64,000 nt of DNA. Origin: Akebia trifoliata. Its lineage: Eukaryota > Streptophyta > Magnoliopsida > Ranunculales > Lardizabalaceae. Under the pieces are notes generated by a model that saw only the letters and a list, made by a program, of their open reading frames with translations, searched no databases and was not told the origin of the DNA. A program made the translations under genes and the position numbers. Positions 44,625-57,355 of the stretch are shown piece by piece; the stretch's first letter is position 1, and every line of letters begins with the position of its first letter. The stretch lies in contig CM030718.1 in NCBI GenBank assembly GCA_017979445.1, positions 23,431,021 to 23,495,020 of the forward strand, written 5' to 3'.

Positions 44625-45684
44625 TGTCAAACAACAATGGTTGGTGGGTTAACACTGAAGCAACATAACACTTTTTTAATGATAAAAATCTCTACACAAG
44701 TTATATAATTTGTGGTGCAGGTACAAAAGTAAAAATGACAAATAGTGTTCTTTCCAACATTTTTGGAATTGGGATTATAAATCTTAAATTCACTTATAGG
44801 AAAATTATCATTCTATTCAACATCTCCCATGTTCTAGATATCACCAAGAATCTTGTGTCGGGAGACTTGCTTAATAAATCAAATTTCAAATTTGTGTATA
44901 AGTCAAATAGGCTTACCTTGTAAAAAAAATGTATTTGTGAGACATGGTCATTCTTGTAGAGGCATGATTCGCCTAAATTTACATAATGAAATTTCTTCTG
45001 TTATGTATATTGTTGATTCATTATGTTTATGGTAGAGTAAGATATATTAATTATGATTCAATTAAACGTATGACTAATCTAGAACTTATTTCTAAGTGTA
45101 ATTTAGAGAATTTTTCTAAATGTCAAACCTGTATTCAATTTAAAAAAACTAGAAAATCCTTTAAATTATTGAAAGAACTTCTACCATCTTAGAGCTTATT
45201 AATAGTGATGTATGTGACCTTAAGAATCAAATACATGGAGGCAATAGATATTTTGTTACCTTCATTGATAATCACTCAAGGTACACATATATTTATTTAA
45301 TGAAAACTGATATAAAGTTTTTGAGAAATTTTGAATCGTTAAGGTAGAAGTTGAAAATTAACTTAATCACTAAATTAAGATTCTATGTTTTGATAAGGGT
45401 GGTGAATACTATCCAAATGAGGTCATTAAATTTTGTGAAACTCATAACATTATCCATCAAGTTACGACTCTTTACATATCACAATAAAATGGAGTTGCAG
45501 AAAAAAAAAATAGAACCTTAGTTAAAATGGTAAATGTTATAATTATTAGTTCAAATTTATCTTATTCGTTAATGGATGAAGCAATTCTTTCTACTTGTTA
45601 TATTTTAAATAGAGTTCCAACAAAGAAAACATAATATTACTCCTTAAAAATTATGGTTTCTAATCTCAATCATCTTAAAGTGTA
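44625..45684 (+). pseudogene. Copia protease and integrase, first part (broken)
   Basis: Protease: NNGWWVNTEAT, where the active site D-T/S-G has become NTE and is lost; then KNLVSGDLLNKS, the usual protease C-terminus. Integrase: a degenerate zinc region ending KCQTCIQFKKT, a catalytic Asp near 45,205 (NSDVCDLK), and a region around 45,375-45,520 with GGEYYPNEV and a stop-interrupted NGVAEKKNRTLV, which holds the catalytic Glu. Several stops and frameshifts. The frame continues after the solo LTR with GCLVYVRKF at 48,902. Confidence 0.82.
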
Positions 45685-45688
45685 GGGG

Positions 45689-46957
45689 TGTGGCGCCCCG
45701 CCGAACGCTAACACAAATCCCTATGTCAGATCTCGAGGTACTAGGTGGCACATCGAAATTTCGGCATAGTCTCCTCTGTTTATGTTAGCATTCCAAGGCG
45801 TTCAACCTGCACCTGATAAACGACATACAATCCTGCATATATATACAAAATATAATACTAGCGGAAGCCTATATAAGTCTAATAACGCACGAATTATCAG
45901 AGTGCGGAAGAAGAAAATTTATATACAGGATTTTACAGAGGTTCCTCACTCTAACAAAATTCTTAACACTCAAAACAAAAATCTATATAACTCTTTGACG
46001 AATCGATACCACTAGGGGTATAACCCCAATACTCACCAAGTGACAAACTCTGGCTGTCTATCTGACCCACCAGATGATTCTCACTCATGTTCTACTCCTG
46101 CCTCGTTAAGCTTCGGATCTGAAACTAAAAAAAATGGAGAATGAAAGGGTGAGTAACAATGGTTACCCAGTAAGGAAGCAACAATTTCTGCCAATAACCT
46201 CTCCTAACATGAACGAATAAACATACTGAATCATTTTAAAATAAACAAAGTTTTACAGAAGAAAACTACGATTAACTGGTACATATAGCCAGGGATGAAC
46301 AATTAAACATTTTAAAACTCACATTACATCGATCAGCAGTACTCACTATAACATTATCTTTTTATACAAATCTAATTGATCAAATGGAAACAATAAACAT
46401 GCATTTCATTTTATATATCAAAATAAGCAACAGATACATAATACATAATGGTGGAGTATTGGAATTAGAGAGTTGGGATTCACGACTGGATCACTCCCAG
46501 TCGGGACATGATGTTACAATTCCTTTCTGGCTTTTAATTCTTGATTTTGTGGCTGGTCGCTGTTTACCACGCTTGGTTGACCATTTATCCGGCTCAGGCT
46601 GGTTGTTTGACGTGACCGTAAGCAATGGGTCTCTTTTCGATGTGTCAGAACGTTCGACTACTATAGATTGTTAGTGATCACTGACTAATCATCTTCGTCT
46701 ATGCCTATCAGGCGTGCATGTGATTCCCAAATATACAAACCATTCGTATACGACCACCTTTACATTACAAGTTCACTGGTAAAGATAAAAAGGAATAAAC
46801 CCGGATTCCAGTTGTGACTCCACTCTCATACGCGTCCCATACCACGTATGAGCTTGGTAGTCCCTACCGTACATCCCAGGATAGTACACCACTCCGGATG
46901 ATATGACGCACTATCCCTTCAGGCATTCACAAACTCTTTAACAGCTCACAAAATAAT

Positions 46958-47015
<58 letters not shown>

Positions 47016-48896
47016 CATTTTAAAAACAAAAGAGAAATTAACAATACAGGTTGAGAATAGATATCCAGTTTCCTACCATTCAAGTATGGCCACCCGGCCT
47101 AAAATAAATAACAAAACGGAAATGTAAACAACGCCTCGCGTTAACAGAAAGTAAATAAACATGCAACTAGTAATATTATCCCTGGATATCTGTTTACCAA
47201 CCTGCACGCAACACAACAACGTAAAATACAGACATCACCCCTCTGGTGTGACTCTGACATTTTACATTTTCATACCTTTTTTTTTGATTTTTACAGTTTT
47301 AATCTCTTCATAAAATATCCATTTTCTGATATTCATCAACTCAATATGAGTTCATTGAATATTAAATCACATTTTTCGACTACAGAATTTATTTCTATCA
47401 ATAATATTGAAAAAAATATAAATTTCATATCAAAACGGGGTCCAAGCAGTGCACAAGACCCAATTTATGGAAATAACCCGTTAAAATACCTTACCCACGT
47501 ATAATTTGTTAAAAATACAATTAAACATATCAAACATGCAATTTTTGGCGTGAATTTTTTAAATAATAAAAGAATTCTATATTTTGGAAATACATCCAAA
47601 ATTTTTCAATAAAGTCCTAAATGCAATTTTCACAATCTACGATTACTAATAGAAATTGAGAGTTCCTTACAATCTCTAGGCGAAAGGATCAAAGCATGTG
47701 CGCGGAAATCGAGGCGATCGATACAGAAATCGAGACGGACCGAACTTCGAAACAGCTGATTTTTGAAACCGGCCTGGTGGTTTCGAAGATCTCGATGTGC
47801 TTGTTTCTTCTCCCTTCTACGGCGAAAGACAGTTTGACCCCGAAATCGATGAAAACCGATGTCGAAATTACGAAAATCTTCGTATAAAAATACGACTGAT
47901 TTTTTATTATACGGGGTGAAAAACACGAGAAAACGGAAGGAATTTTGGTGGGTTATATAGAGAATGAGGCTGCGGACGTTTCTCCCTTCTGCGTCGGAAG
48001 ACGGTTTGACCCCGAAACGGACGAAATCCGAGGTTAAAGTTTCGAAATTTTTGTATCCAAATACGGTTGATTTTTTACGATATCGGTTGAAATAGAAAGT
48101 AAAACGAAGAAAGGTTAGGTGGGTTTTGTAGATGTCGAATCTGCGGACATTTCTCCCTTCTACGTCGGTCGTCGACGGTGAACCGTTTGCACGAGATATG
48201 AGATGGAAGTTTGTAAAAAAAAAACAATTTTTTTTTTTCGTTTCGTATTTCTCGGCTGTATGACGAGTTGGGGAAGATGATATATTAAAAAAAAATTAAA
48301 ATATTATTTAAATGAAATTTGGGACGAATTTAGTATTTCGCCTATTGTTTTGATCGATGATAACTTGATCATCCGAACTCCAAAACTGACAAATGAATAC
48401 TCTATTTTGCCTAATTTTTCATTCCGGATCTAATGGTGTAGTCAATTTCTACAAATCTTGTCTCTAACAAAAATTTACATTTTTGGCTTGAGGTAACCCC
48501 TAAACTTGATGTCGTTTTCGTTTTTGACGATAATTCGACTTCCTGATCTCCAAAAATGATAAATAAATAGTCCATGTTGAATAATTTTTTGTTATGAACC
48601 TAATGGTATGATCAAATTTTAAAAATTATTACTCTAACAAAAAGTCACTATTTTAACCTGGTCCAACCCGGTAATCGAGGATTTTGCAATTTTTATATTC
48701 GGACTCGCATTTGAGCGTACTTACAGGCTAAAGTATGTTTTTCGATCATTTTGAATCCAATGGTGAGGTCAGATTCCATTAAAAATGATCAGAAACATTC
48801 TAAAATTTTACCCCTAAGTCTCACTTTCAAGATTTTCTTAAAATTCCACTATTTATTTTTTTCTCGAGATACTAATTAAAAATTTAGGGTGTTACA
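45689..48896 (+). mobile_element. Solo LTR, 3,208 bp, inserted in copia integrase
   Basis: Starts TGTGGCGCCCCGCCGAACGC and ends GGGTGTTACA, with a perfect 5-bp duplication AGGGG (45684-45688 and 48897-48901). If it is removed, the copia frame HLKV(stop)GCLVYVRK is continuous. No pol motif is found inside. A start of TGTGGCGCCCC or TGTAACACCCC and an end of GTGTTACA, with great length, fit LTRs of the Del/Tekay chromovirus group; this is an inference. It is less AT-rich than its surroundings, with several CG-rich phrases, and has a (TA)n run at 46,962-47,010. Confidence 0.88.
46962..47010. repeat. (TA)n microsatellite within the solo LTR
   Basis: About 48 bases of TA repeats. Confidence 0.9.
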
Positions 48897-48901
48897 AGGG
48901 G

Positions 48902-50695
48902 TGTCTTGTCTATGTAAGAAAATTCAGTCCTACAATACTAAAGTTAGGAGTTAGAACCCTCAAGTATGTGTTTATTGGTTATTCTTAAAATAGCCTAACT
49001 TATCATTTTCTTGATTTGGAAACTAGTGATATCATTGAATTCTGTAGATATAGAATTTTTTAAGGATTTGACAAAGTTAAGTCCTCATAGACTAATTTTT
49101 AAAAAATTTATTCCTAAATAGATTCATCAACCTATTCAAGATAATACCAATTGTGACTTAGGTTCTGATAAACAAGATCCTGAACCTAGGAGAAGTAAGA
49201 AACCTAGAGTTGAACGCACATTTAGACCTGACTTTCTGGTTTATTTTGTTGAAGGAGATAAATATGAATTCAAAAATGTTACTAGGTTCATATTAAATGT
49301 AGAGGGAGATGAACCTTCTACATTTTCTAAGGCTATGAACTCTAGAGATTCATCATTTTGGAAAGAAGTCATTAATGATGAGATAAATTCAATTATCTCA
49401 AATCAGACTTGGGTTCTCTTACATTTACCCCCAAGTGTAAAACCTATAGGGTGTAAATGGATTTTTAAGAAGAAATTGAACGCAGATGAATCGATAAATA
49501 AGTTTAAAGTTAGATTAGTCACTTAAGACTTTAAATAGAAACACGAGATAGACTATTTTGACACCTATGCTCCAATAGCTCAGATATTATCTATTTGACT
49601 ACTTATTTTTCTTGCTTCCATTTCTAAAATAGTTGTCCATCAAATGGATGTAAAAACAATATTTCTAAATGATGATTTAGAAGACAAAATTTATATGGAG
49701 CAACTGGAAGGTTTTGTCAGACCTGGTCAAGAAAAGAAAATTTGTGAACTAATTAAATCTTCTTATAGTTTAAAGCAAGCTCATCTTCAATGGCATAAGA
49801 AATTTGACAAAATAATTTTATCCCATGGTTTCAAAGTTAATGATACTGACCAATGCATTTACTGCAAATTTGATAATAATGTTGGTGTCATTATTTGTCT
49901 CCATGTTGATGACATGCTAATCTTTGGAGCTAATCTTGAATGTGCGAAAGAAACTAAAAAGTTTCTATCTATTAATTTTGATATGAAAGATTTGGAAGAT
50001 GTTGATATAATGCTAGAAATTAAAATCCTAAGAAAAGACAATACAATGATTTTATCTCAATCTCATTATATTGAGACAATTTTAAATAAATATAGTCATA
50101 TTAATCCTTAACCAGCCCCTACCCCTATGGATCCTATTATCAAGTTAATGAAAAACATTGGTCGTGTTAAAGTTCAACTAGAAGACACTAATGTTATTGG
50201 GAATCTTATGTATGCTATGCATTGCATAGGACCTGATATTTTACACATAATATGTGTGTTATGTCATTCAAGTACCAAGTATTGAAATAATGTATCTAGA
50301 GTTTTAAGGTATTTGAAGGGGATTTTAGACTATGAACTACATTATCGAGGATATTTAAATGTAATTGAAGGGTACAGTGATGCAAGTTAGAATAATGTTA
50401 GGTCAAATTCAAAGTTTACAATTGGTTGGATCTTTACATTAGGTGGAGCTGATATTTCTTAAGCATTTAAGAAGTAGATTTATATTTCGGACTCTACCAT
50501 GATATCAGAAATGATAGCATTGACAGATTTATGTAAAGAGACAGAGTGACTTATAAATTTATTAATAGATATACCATTATGGAAGAAACCCATTCCAACT
50601 ATAATGATAAACTGTGATAGTTAAGCAATATTGTACAAAGTTAAAGTAAAACGTATAATGGAAAATCAATGCACATAAGTCTTAGACTTGATTCT
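48902..50695 (+). pseudogene. Copia integrase end, reverse transcriptase, RNase H (broken)
   Basis: After the solo LTR the integrase C-terminus runs on (GCLVYVRKF, LKYVFIGYS, HFLDLETSD). Reverse transcriptase follows: SSFWKEVINDEINSI, NQTWVL, KPIGCKWIFKKKLN (49335-49526), then MDVKTIFLNDDLEDKIYM, the catalytic box HVDDMLIFG at about 49902-49928, and DLEDVDIMLEIKI (49644-50111). The two catalytic Asp are kept. RNase H is recognisable as RVLRYLKGILDYEL, GYSDAS and NGKSMHI. Stops occur near 49,524, 49,537, 49,597, 50,109, 50,283, 50,387, 50,460 and others. The sequence ends abruptly at about 50,690. Confidence 0.88.
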
Positions 50696-50704
50696 TGATC
50701 TTTC

Positions 50705-52400
50705 CACCCTCCTTCCTGGGTGTATACTATGCCGACATGGAATATCACTTTGTTTAAAACTAAACAAAGAGGTAACCAGGTTAGGTTACTCCTAGAAAAA
50801 TTAGTAGTAATAAGTTTACCGTCCACAAATTACAAGATTAGATTAAGTTATCCCCTTGACAATGGCCCGTTTTTCTTGATGAATTGAGTGCAAACTTTTG
50901 ATCAAATAATATAAATTTGTAATAATAATAATAATAAATATTACCGTTAATTCATAAAATAAAATAAAAAATTCAACATTAACTTTTGATCAATGGTAAA
51001 CCTAACATTGTATTTTGTAGGAGGGTAAATTTAATATCACCAATTTTGCGAGGGGTATTACTTGAATACCCTTTTTTTTTTTTTTTTTACAGGAAATTTG
51101 TACATTTGGTGATTGTTGCCATTCTCTATATCCCCACTAGTCGTATGCTCATAGCTTTTTATGTTGGCAGTGCTCCCATCAAAGTTCGGGGAATAGATCC
51201 TCTAGAGCTCTTGTTCTCTAGTGCACAAAACATCAAAGTGAATAAAAATAACAATTTCATAGTTTAGATCATATTTGAAGAAAAAAAACTTCTTTTTTAA
51301 TATGATAAATGGTTTACAGATGAACAATTCCTAGATTTAAACGATCAGATATAACTGTCTTGATGATCATATCCTCTACTATTTATAGTAGCTACAAAGA
51401 GTTATAAGAAAAACGGGCTATAGAAGAACTACTACCCCAAAGTTGGACTCTATAGATTGATATGAAGTTGGTGTAAGCATTCTAACAACATTACTCAGTC
51501 AACTTATCAATTTGATTTGATTCTTAAGGTAATTAGAACAAGGAATCGTCATACTTTAGGTTTCAATTCTATTTTGATTTTAAAATAAGTGGAATCAGAT
51601 CTATAATAAATCCATTAGTCCTGGTTTGTTTCTCAAGATACTTAGAATTGGAAACTATCATATTTTCTAAATTTCAATTCTTGTTGGTTCTGAATCTAAA
51701 AATAAGTGGAACTAAATCCTCAAGAACCATATGTATCCAGCGATTTCGTAATTCTCTTGGCTACAAAGAAGTATCAGTAGGTACTCCCAAGCTCAAATGT
51801 TGTTTGAAGTGCGAAAGTCATTAAAAGGACGTATATCAAAATTTTAGTTCATAATTCAACTAGGGAATCAATATATAAGATGCACATATATTAACCCCTC
51901 AAAAAAAAAAAAAGATAGAAAAATGATTTGATATGCTACATCATGTGAGATTATCCATTAAAAACATAATAACAATAATAATAGAAACCAATTCAATTAT
52001 TGTTACTTATTAATATGTTGAAAATCTTTCTCATTTAGTGAAATATATATATTTAAATATTGAGAAAGCTAACATCCAAGACCTTATAGGACGTTAGCAT
52101 TTTTCGACACTTTATTTTTTCAATAATATCCTTATTAATTTTATCTTTTAGTATATATATATATACACACACGTTGGTCTTTTACACAATAAATATTTAT
52201 TTACATTGATTGTCAAATCATTTATTCCAACAAAACATTTAATTTGAAGGATTAAATACCATTAGCATTTATTATGAAAGTTACAAGTATTAATTACATA
52301 AATAAGCATTTATTATATATGAAGACTAATATAATTTTTTTTTTTGTTTTTTTTCAGTAAATGACAAAATGGATAAAGGTATTATAAAAAAAAAAAAAGT
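50705..52400. repeat. Duplicated segment B (paired with 12770-14690)
   Basis: Collinear partner of segment A, with the same fold-back region (GTTTACCGTCCACAAATTAC and GGTAAACCTAACATTG) and the same right end (AATAAGCATTTATTATATA). It starts within 20 bp of the truncated end of the copia element, so its arrival may have removed the copia 3' LTR. Confidence 0.65.
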
Positions 52401-52659
52401 GTTGGATAGAAAATAAATGTGGATTTTACTTTTCTACATCTAATTTTTATTGGACTTTTAAATATGGATAAATGATGATTTTTCATAAAAAAAATGCAGT
52501 CAAACACATGAAAATATTATTTTCCATCTTATTTTTCATGTGCAATTAAACATATTTTTAATCTCAAGTTGGATAGACGTCCTTGTAAGAAATTGAAAGG
52601 AAAAACAACAAAAGTCTATGAAAATTATGGTATACTCTTAATCTCACAAGAGATCACGT

Positions 52660-52690
52660 TTTTCATTTCTATTAAACATTGAAATGGGTT
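52660..52690 (-). pseudogene. Small unknown gene, copy 5 (start only)
   Basis: On the minus strand the first few codons (ATG TTT AAT AGA AAT) match the start of copy 4 and lie next to the shared upstream region. All the rest of the coding sequence is missing; the left neighbour is unrelated AT-rich sequence. Confidence 0.5.
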
Positions 52691-54650
52691 TTGAAGAAAA
52701 TTAATTGAACCTTAGTAAAGAAGGAGAAGAAGAGAAGGAGAGTCTAAAGAGATTTGAGATTGGAGAAGCAAGATTGGTGATGCTTCACTCTGGTTGGGAC
52801 ACTTGGACCAATGGTTTATCTCATATGACCACTAGCAGAGTACGATTTGGACAACAGCACACATGTATTGAAGAAATCCCAACGTGGGTATAAGATTAGT
52901 AATTGTGTAAATTTATGATGAAGACTTCTATAACGTGGACCAATGAGAATGTTGGGTTTTTCAAATCTCTTAAATTCTTGATGCATGTCTTCAAAATCAT
53001 ACCCCCACTTGCATACGGCTGGGCCCATCTAATATATATGGAATTTGTTTTTTTTTTATATTTTATTTCTTAATCTTGATCGTTTACACACAGAAGGTAG
53101 TTTAAAACCCCACTCCCATCAATAATGTTTCAAATATTGATATTTTAATTTGGTTCGATTCTCACTTCAAGACTTGTATAGAATCAAACCAACCTTTATA
53201 TTTTATATTTATGTACAATAAATAAGGATTGGATTTGAGTGACAAAGTTTGGGACAAAGATCCAAACAAATGATCTGACTCGTAAAGATCCAACGATAAA
53301 GATCTGTTTCAAATACATAAGCACAATTGATTCACTTAAAAAATTTCGAACCCGCACCCTCACAATCCTAAATCAAGGACCTCATTTATCATTTTCTTCA
53401 CTCTTCTCTTAACCCCAACCCTCACAAAAGAACTCGTGTTCTACACTTGCCTAACCCTCACCATCACAATCACTCGCAAGAAGAATTGAGGTGACGACGA
53501 CTGTGGTAACCTTCATCTCAAGCGATGAAGAACCCATTCTTCACAACTAGAGAATAAGAGATTGAGTGATCCAAACTATTTTTGAGAATTGCACTAAGAT
53601 TTTGGATATAAAGGAGCAAATAATTGCAAGGGGTTTGTAAATTTGTATTGGAAAGCTTTTTGTGAAGAAGGAGAAAAAATGAGTTGGAGAGAGTACTCGT
53701 CTCGCATTATATAAACCCTTTAACTTAGTTTGCAATGATTTACTCAGGTATATTTATATGAAAATAATTATAATTTTTTATATAAAAAAAAATTATGTTG
53801 ATTAGAATATGTTTAATCATTAAATCATATTTTATTTAAATAATATGAATTCAAATTTTAAAAAAAAAATATTTTAATTAATATATATAAAATCCACAAT
53901 GGCTCGGATATCAACAATCATATTTTATCTAATTAAAATATATGAAAATAATCCTCAAATTATATCAACAATCAATAGTTAATTAACCACCAACTTCAAA
54001 TCTCTCCAAAATTCTGTCGTTTTAACCTTTTTTGAAAAAATAAATAAAGAAATAAAATCTGTCTATATGATCCCTCAGCACAACAACCCTTAAAACAAAA
54101 AAAAAGATAAGAAAAAATTTCATTAAATTATTTTTCCTGGAAAATGAATTTTCAGCTAACCCTTTGCTTGTGTCTGATTGCACTTTGAAGCACCCCATAA
54201 CGGGAAATTCCAGTAGGGATAGTACCTGATGAATCCCGTTTAGATCGCACTTGATTGGGTCTGGATCCTAGATAAACTATCGGGCTTGTATGATTAAAGG
54301 GAGTTCTTTTTCCAGTGAAAATAGATTTCTAAAAAAATTGAAATGAAAAAATAAATTGCTTATGAAAATAAATTCTTCAATTTGATTGCACCTAGTAAAA
54401 TGACAAAATGTGTGTTGAAATTTTATTTTTGAAGGTGGGGCAATCATGAGAGAAAAACATTAGGAGAGGGAAAATTTAATTTCCTAAAAGGTAGCATTGA
54501 TAAAAAGGGGAATATTGCTTTAATCGGAAAAATCATTTTCAAGGAAAAAAATGTGCTATAATATATCTGAAAATTACATTTTTGAGGAAAACCCATTTTC
54601 CATATGGGCAAGACAGTCGCCTTTAGGATTTCATTACCTGAATTTCCTTA
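52660..54650. repeat. Duplicated block C1 (promoter of small gene and beyond)
   Basis: Collinear with 57335-59235 about 4.7 kb to the right: GGACACTTGGACCAATGG-like, GAAATCCCAACGTGGG, ACACACAGAAGGTAGTTT, AAAAGAACTCGTGTTCTAC, GAAGAATTGAGG, GGGCTTGTATGATTAAAGGG. Open frames in it are not shared between copies. This shows a direct duplication of the region upstream of the small gene. Confidence 0.8.
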
Positions 54651-54779
54651 AAAAAAATTATGGATTAACTTGAAGCGGTAAGAATAGACCCATTGAAAAA
54701 ATTGAAACTCAAATCATGTAAACCAAATTTTCCTAAAAAAAAGTTATCAAAGAATTCGAACAATTCTAATTGAGATCAC

Positions 54780-55190
54780 GTTTTTCATTTTATTTTTTTT
54801 AAGTTACCCAATTTTGGACAAATTTTATGTCTGATATTCCGTGAGAAAGAGCGAGCAAGGGCCCATGATGGACATGATAGGACCATTTTGCCAGCTTGAG
54901 TGAGAAAATCCTCTGACTTTGACTAAAATTATTCTAAAAATGAATAAATATAGAAATCAGAACGAAACGGCCCAACAAATATCTTAACAATTACTTCTTT
55001 ATTAAGGCTGTCCACTGTTTAATCTATGGCCAATGTCAAGTTCTGTCTGTTTTTTTTAAACCTTTTTAATTAAAAAAAAGACAATAATTCCTAAAACAAA
55101 AGAAAGATAAGAAATAGAAAAACATTTACCAAAAAAATATTTTCATTCAAAATAATTTTTCAGAAAACCCTCTGCTTGTGTTTGATTGAA
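54780..55190. other. Intergenic, no gene seen
   Basis: 54,820-54,970 resembles 25,740-25,870. No gene. Confidence 0.45.
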
Positions 55191-55194
55191 CTTC

Positions 55195-55690
55195 AAATCA
55201 ACCCATATCGTGAAATTCCATTAGGAGTAGTATTTGATGAATCCATTTTATGTCGCAGCTGACTGATTCTTGATCCAAGATAAACTCTCGGGCTTGTATG
55301 ATTATAGGGAATTCATTTTCAAGGGAAAATAAATTCTTATAAAAAATTATAATGAAAAAAGTAAATTTCTTATGGAAACGAATTCTTCCATTTGATCGGA
55401 CCTGTTAAAATGACAAAGCTAAGTGTTGACCTTTTAATTTTGAAGATGAGGATGATCATGAGAGGAAAACATTAGTTGAAGGAAAAATTAATTTCCTAAA
55501 AGGTAGGAATGGCAAAAGGGGGAATATTGCTTTAATCCCAAAAATCATTTTCTAGAAGAAAAAAAAAATTACTATAATATATTTGAAAATTTGCGTTTTT
55601 GTGGAAAAACCATTTTCCGCCCAAACACAGCCCCTTAAGGATTTCTTTACCTGAAGCCAATAATAACTCAAATTAAAATCAATCATGGTA
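55195..55690. repeat. Duplicated segment D, copy 3
   Basis: Third copy of the segment also at 20,748, 54,185 and 59,090. It includes the unoccupied site for the MITE found at 21,145-21,472. Confidence 0.7.
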
Positions 55691-56105
55691 GTGATCCATA
55701 ATGCTCTGGTAAGGATCTGAAGAGAAAGGCTTGAGGTAAGCTCAGGGAAACACGAATCTGTGAGTAGAAAGAGTTATGCTCACAGAATTCTTCGAATTCG
55801 AACGTCCAAATCCAAGGAGGACGCTTGGGTAGAGGGCATACCATGAATCAAATCCCTAAAGAGATGAGGATAAGGGGGAAAATGTGCAAAAGATAAACTT
55901 TTTTCTAATAAATAAGGGGAGGGCAACACGTATGAAGGTATGAAATTCTGACTCCTAAATGTTTGATATTCATGCATTCTAAGTACTAATTTTAACATCG
56001 GAGACTCTGTGGAACAGGGGATAGATAGATTTCAAAGAACTAAAGATCAATCCTTAAGGAGTTCACAGATCTCGAGGTAATCACAAAAAATCCCTCTACA
56101 AGACC
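55690..56105. other. Insertion of about 415 bp of unknown type
   Basis: Absent from the paralogue at 21,515. It contains CTAATAAATAAGGGGAGGGC, which on the minus strand is TATA-like, and could be an LTR or MITE. No terminal repeats or target duplication were seen. Confidence 0.4.
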
Positions 56106-56283
56106 CATTAAAGAAATTGAATCTTAGATCTTATAATATAAACCAATATTTCCTCAAAAAGTTGCCAAAGAAGTCCAACATTTCTAACTCACGAAACCCA
56201 TGAAAAGTACCAAAGGACCTGACCAGACAAGAAATTTTTACAAAAATTCAACCATCGTTAACCCATTAATAAATTAACATTTA
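56106..56283. repeat. Duplicated segment E, copy 2
   Basis: Matches 21,540-21,700 (CCAATATTTCCTCAAAAA, CATGAAAAGTACCAAAGGACC-like). Confidence 0.7.
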
Positions 56284-56288
56284 TTTAT

Positions 56289-56824
56289 TGTATATGCACG
56301 AATTGGCTCTACACTTTCCTTCTCTTTAAGCTCGGGAGGACCTGCAAATCAGCCCACTCCGACGATCAAGTTAGACAAATTGATCAGTGTAATGTTTTTT
56401 GAGAAGAAGAATTCCAACCTCTTTTTACTCACAGTTTTCTTCTTTATATAGGCGTTCAACTTGATCGTTTTCTGTGCCACCCCTTGAGGTGACCTAGGGT
56501 AGTTAGCCTACTCTCTGACATGTCAGCTGCAGGAGTTGTTGCAACTGCCCTATCACTTTTGAGAAAATCGGAGTTGGTTTGACATGACGTGGGTTGTCAG
56601 GACTGACTGTCTATCACTGGCACACCTGTCAAATCTGTCCTACCGACCTATGAGGCAGTTGCCCGGACCACTTCACCGGCTGATGACTTAGTTCCGAGCT
56701 TAGAATCCATGCATTCGTCGGGGTTAATAAACCGAGCATGAGTCGCGATTCGTCCGACCTTAAAATCATTACTCTCTGGCCCTTATTTGAGCCACGTGTC
56801 TGTGCTCAAGAATTTTCCCCCACA
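56289..56824 (-). mobile_element. Solo LTR, 536 bp, minus strand
   Basis: On the minus strand it runs from TGTGGGGGAAAATTCTTG to CGTGCATATACA, flanked by a perfect 5-bp duplication TTTAT (56284-56288 and 56825-56829). Inside, the minus strand has a TATA box (CCTATATAAAGAAG, near 56,440) followed by CTTGATCGTCGGAGTGGG and GCAGGTCCTCCCGAGC, typical of plant LTR ends. No coding sequence. It lies downstream of small-gene copy 4. Confidence 0.85.
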
Positions 56825-57068
56825 TTTATGAATAAACTTGAGATGGATGGCAGAGGATTTGAAGGAGATAAAGACCATTTGGACTTAAACCAAACACGTT
56901 CTTATACACACAGGAGAAGAAGATTCATACCTAGAAAAAATTAAAATTAAAATAAAAAGATACACTTTTTAATGAAGAAATAGACCTCCAATCCAATCTC
57001 TCCAAAGCTTTTTAAAACAGTAAAAAGGTTACATTTTTCGATGAAGAAACAGAGACCCTTTGCCCCTC

Positions 57069-57355
57069 CTATAACATAAAGCAGATCTCAACTGCTATAA
57101 GACCCTCTACTTGTAATTTACTGCGAAGGATATCGCCCAGTTCATCAATAAGTACAATATCTTCCCAATTCAGAAAACCCAAATCGATTTGGCCTTCTAG
57201 GTCTTGGAGATTGTCGCCTGGAATTGCAATAGAGGAATCAGAGCTTCCCTTCTTCAACACCTCATTCTTCCACATCATCCAACTTGTCTTAGAGAACAAA
57301 CCCATTATTTAGAGAATCCTCTCTTCGGTGGAAACCTTCCATTTCCATTAAACAT
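57069..57355 (-). pseudogene. Small unknown gene, copy 4 (N-terminus broken)
   Basis: The first ATG at about 57353-57355 gives MFNGNGRFPPKRGFSK and then TAA: a deletion has removed the KAKIF part of the motif and shifted the frame. From the ATG at 57303-57305 a 78-residue frame remains (MGLFSKTSWMMW, LEGQIDLGFLNWEDIVL, DELGDILRSKLQ). The usual stop after DEI is lost and the frame runs five residues further (ICFML). A product from the inner ATG is conceivable. Upstream is the duplicated block C2 with a distant TATA-like TATATAAG near 57,822. Confidence 0.6.

Larger units (their letters stand above)
43166..50695 (+). mobile_element. Ty1/copia retrotransposon, decayed, split by a solo LTR
   Basis: Plus-strand order is LTR-like sequence, gag, protease, integrase, reverse transcriptase, RNase H, the copia order. 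All reading frames are broken. The integrase region is interrupted at 45,689-48,896 by a solo LTR. At the right, the element stops just after the NGKSMHI-like end of RNase H at about 50,690, where a different repeat begins, so the 3' LTR is missing. The lineage may be Tork-like, a tentative reading of the gag and protease motifs. Confidence 0.85.

Noticed and set aside
46384..46674. 96-codon frame in the 45.7-kb solo LTR
   Set aside because: LTR interior without retroelement motifs; the less AT-rich composition makes long chance frames likelier. The same holds for 47630-47926.
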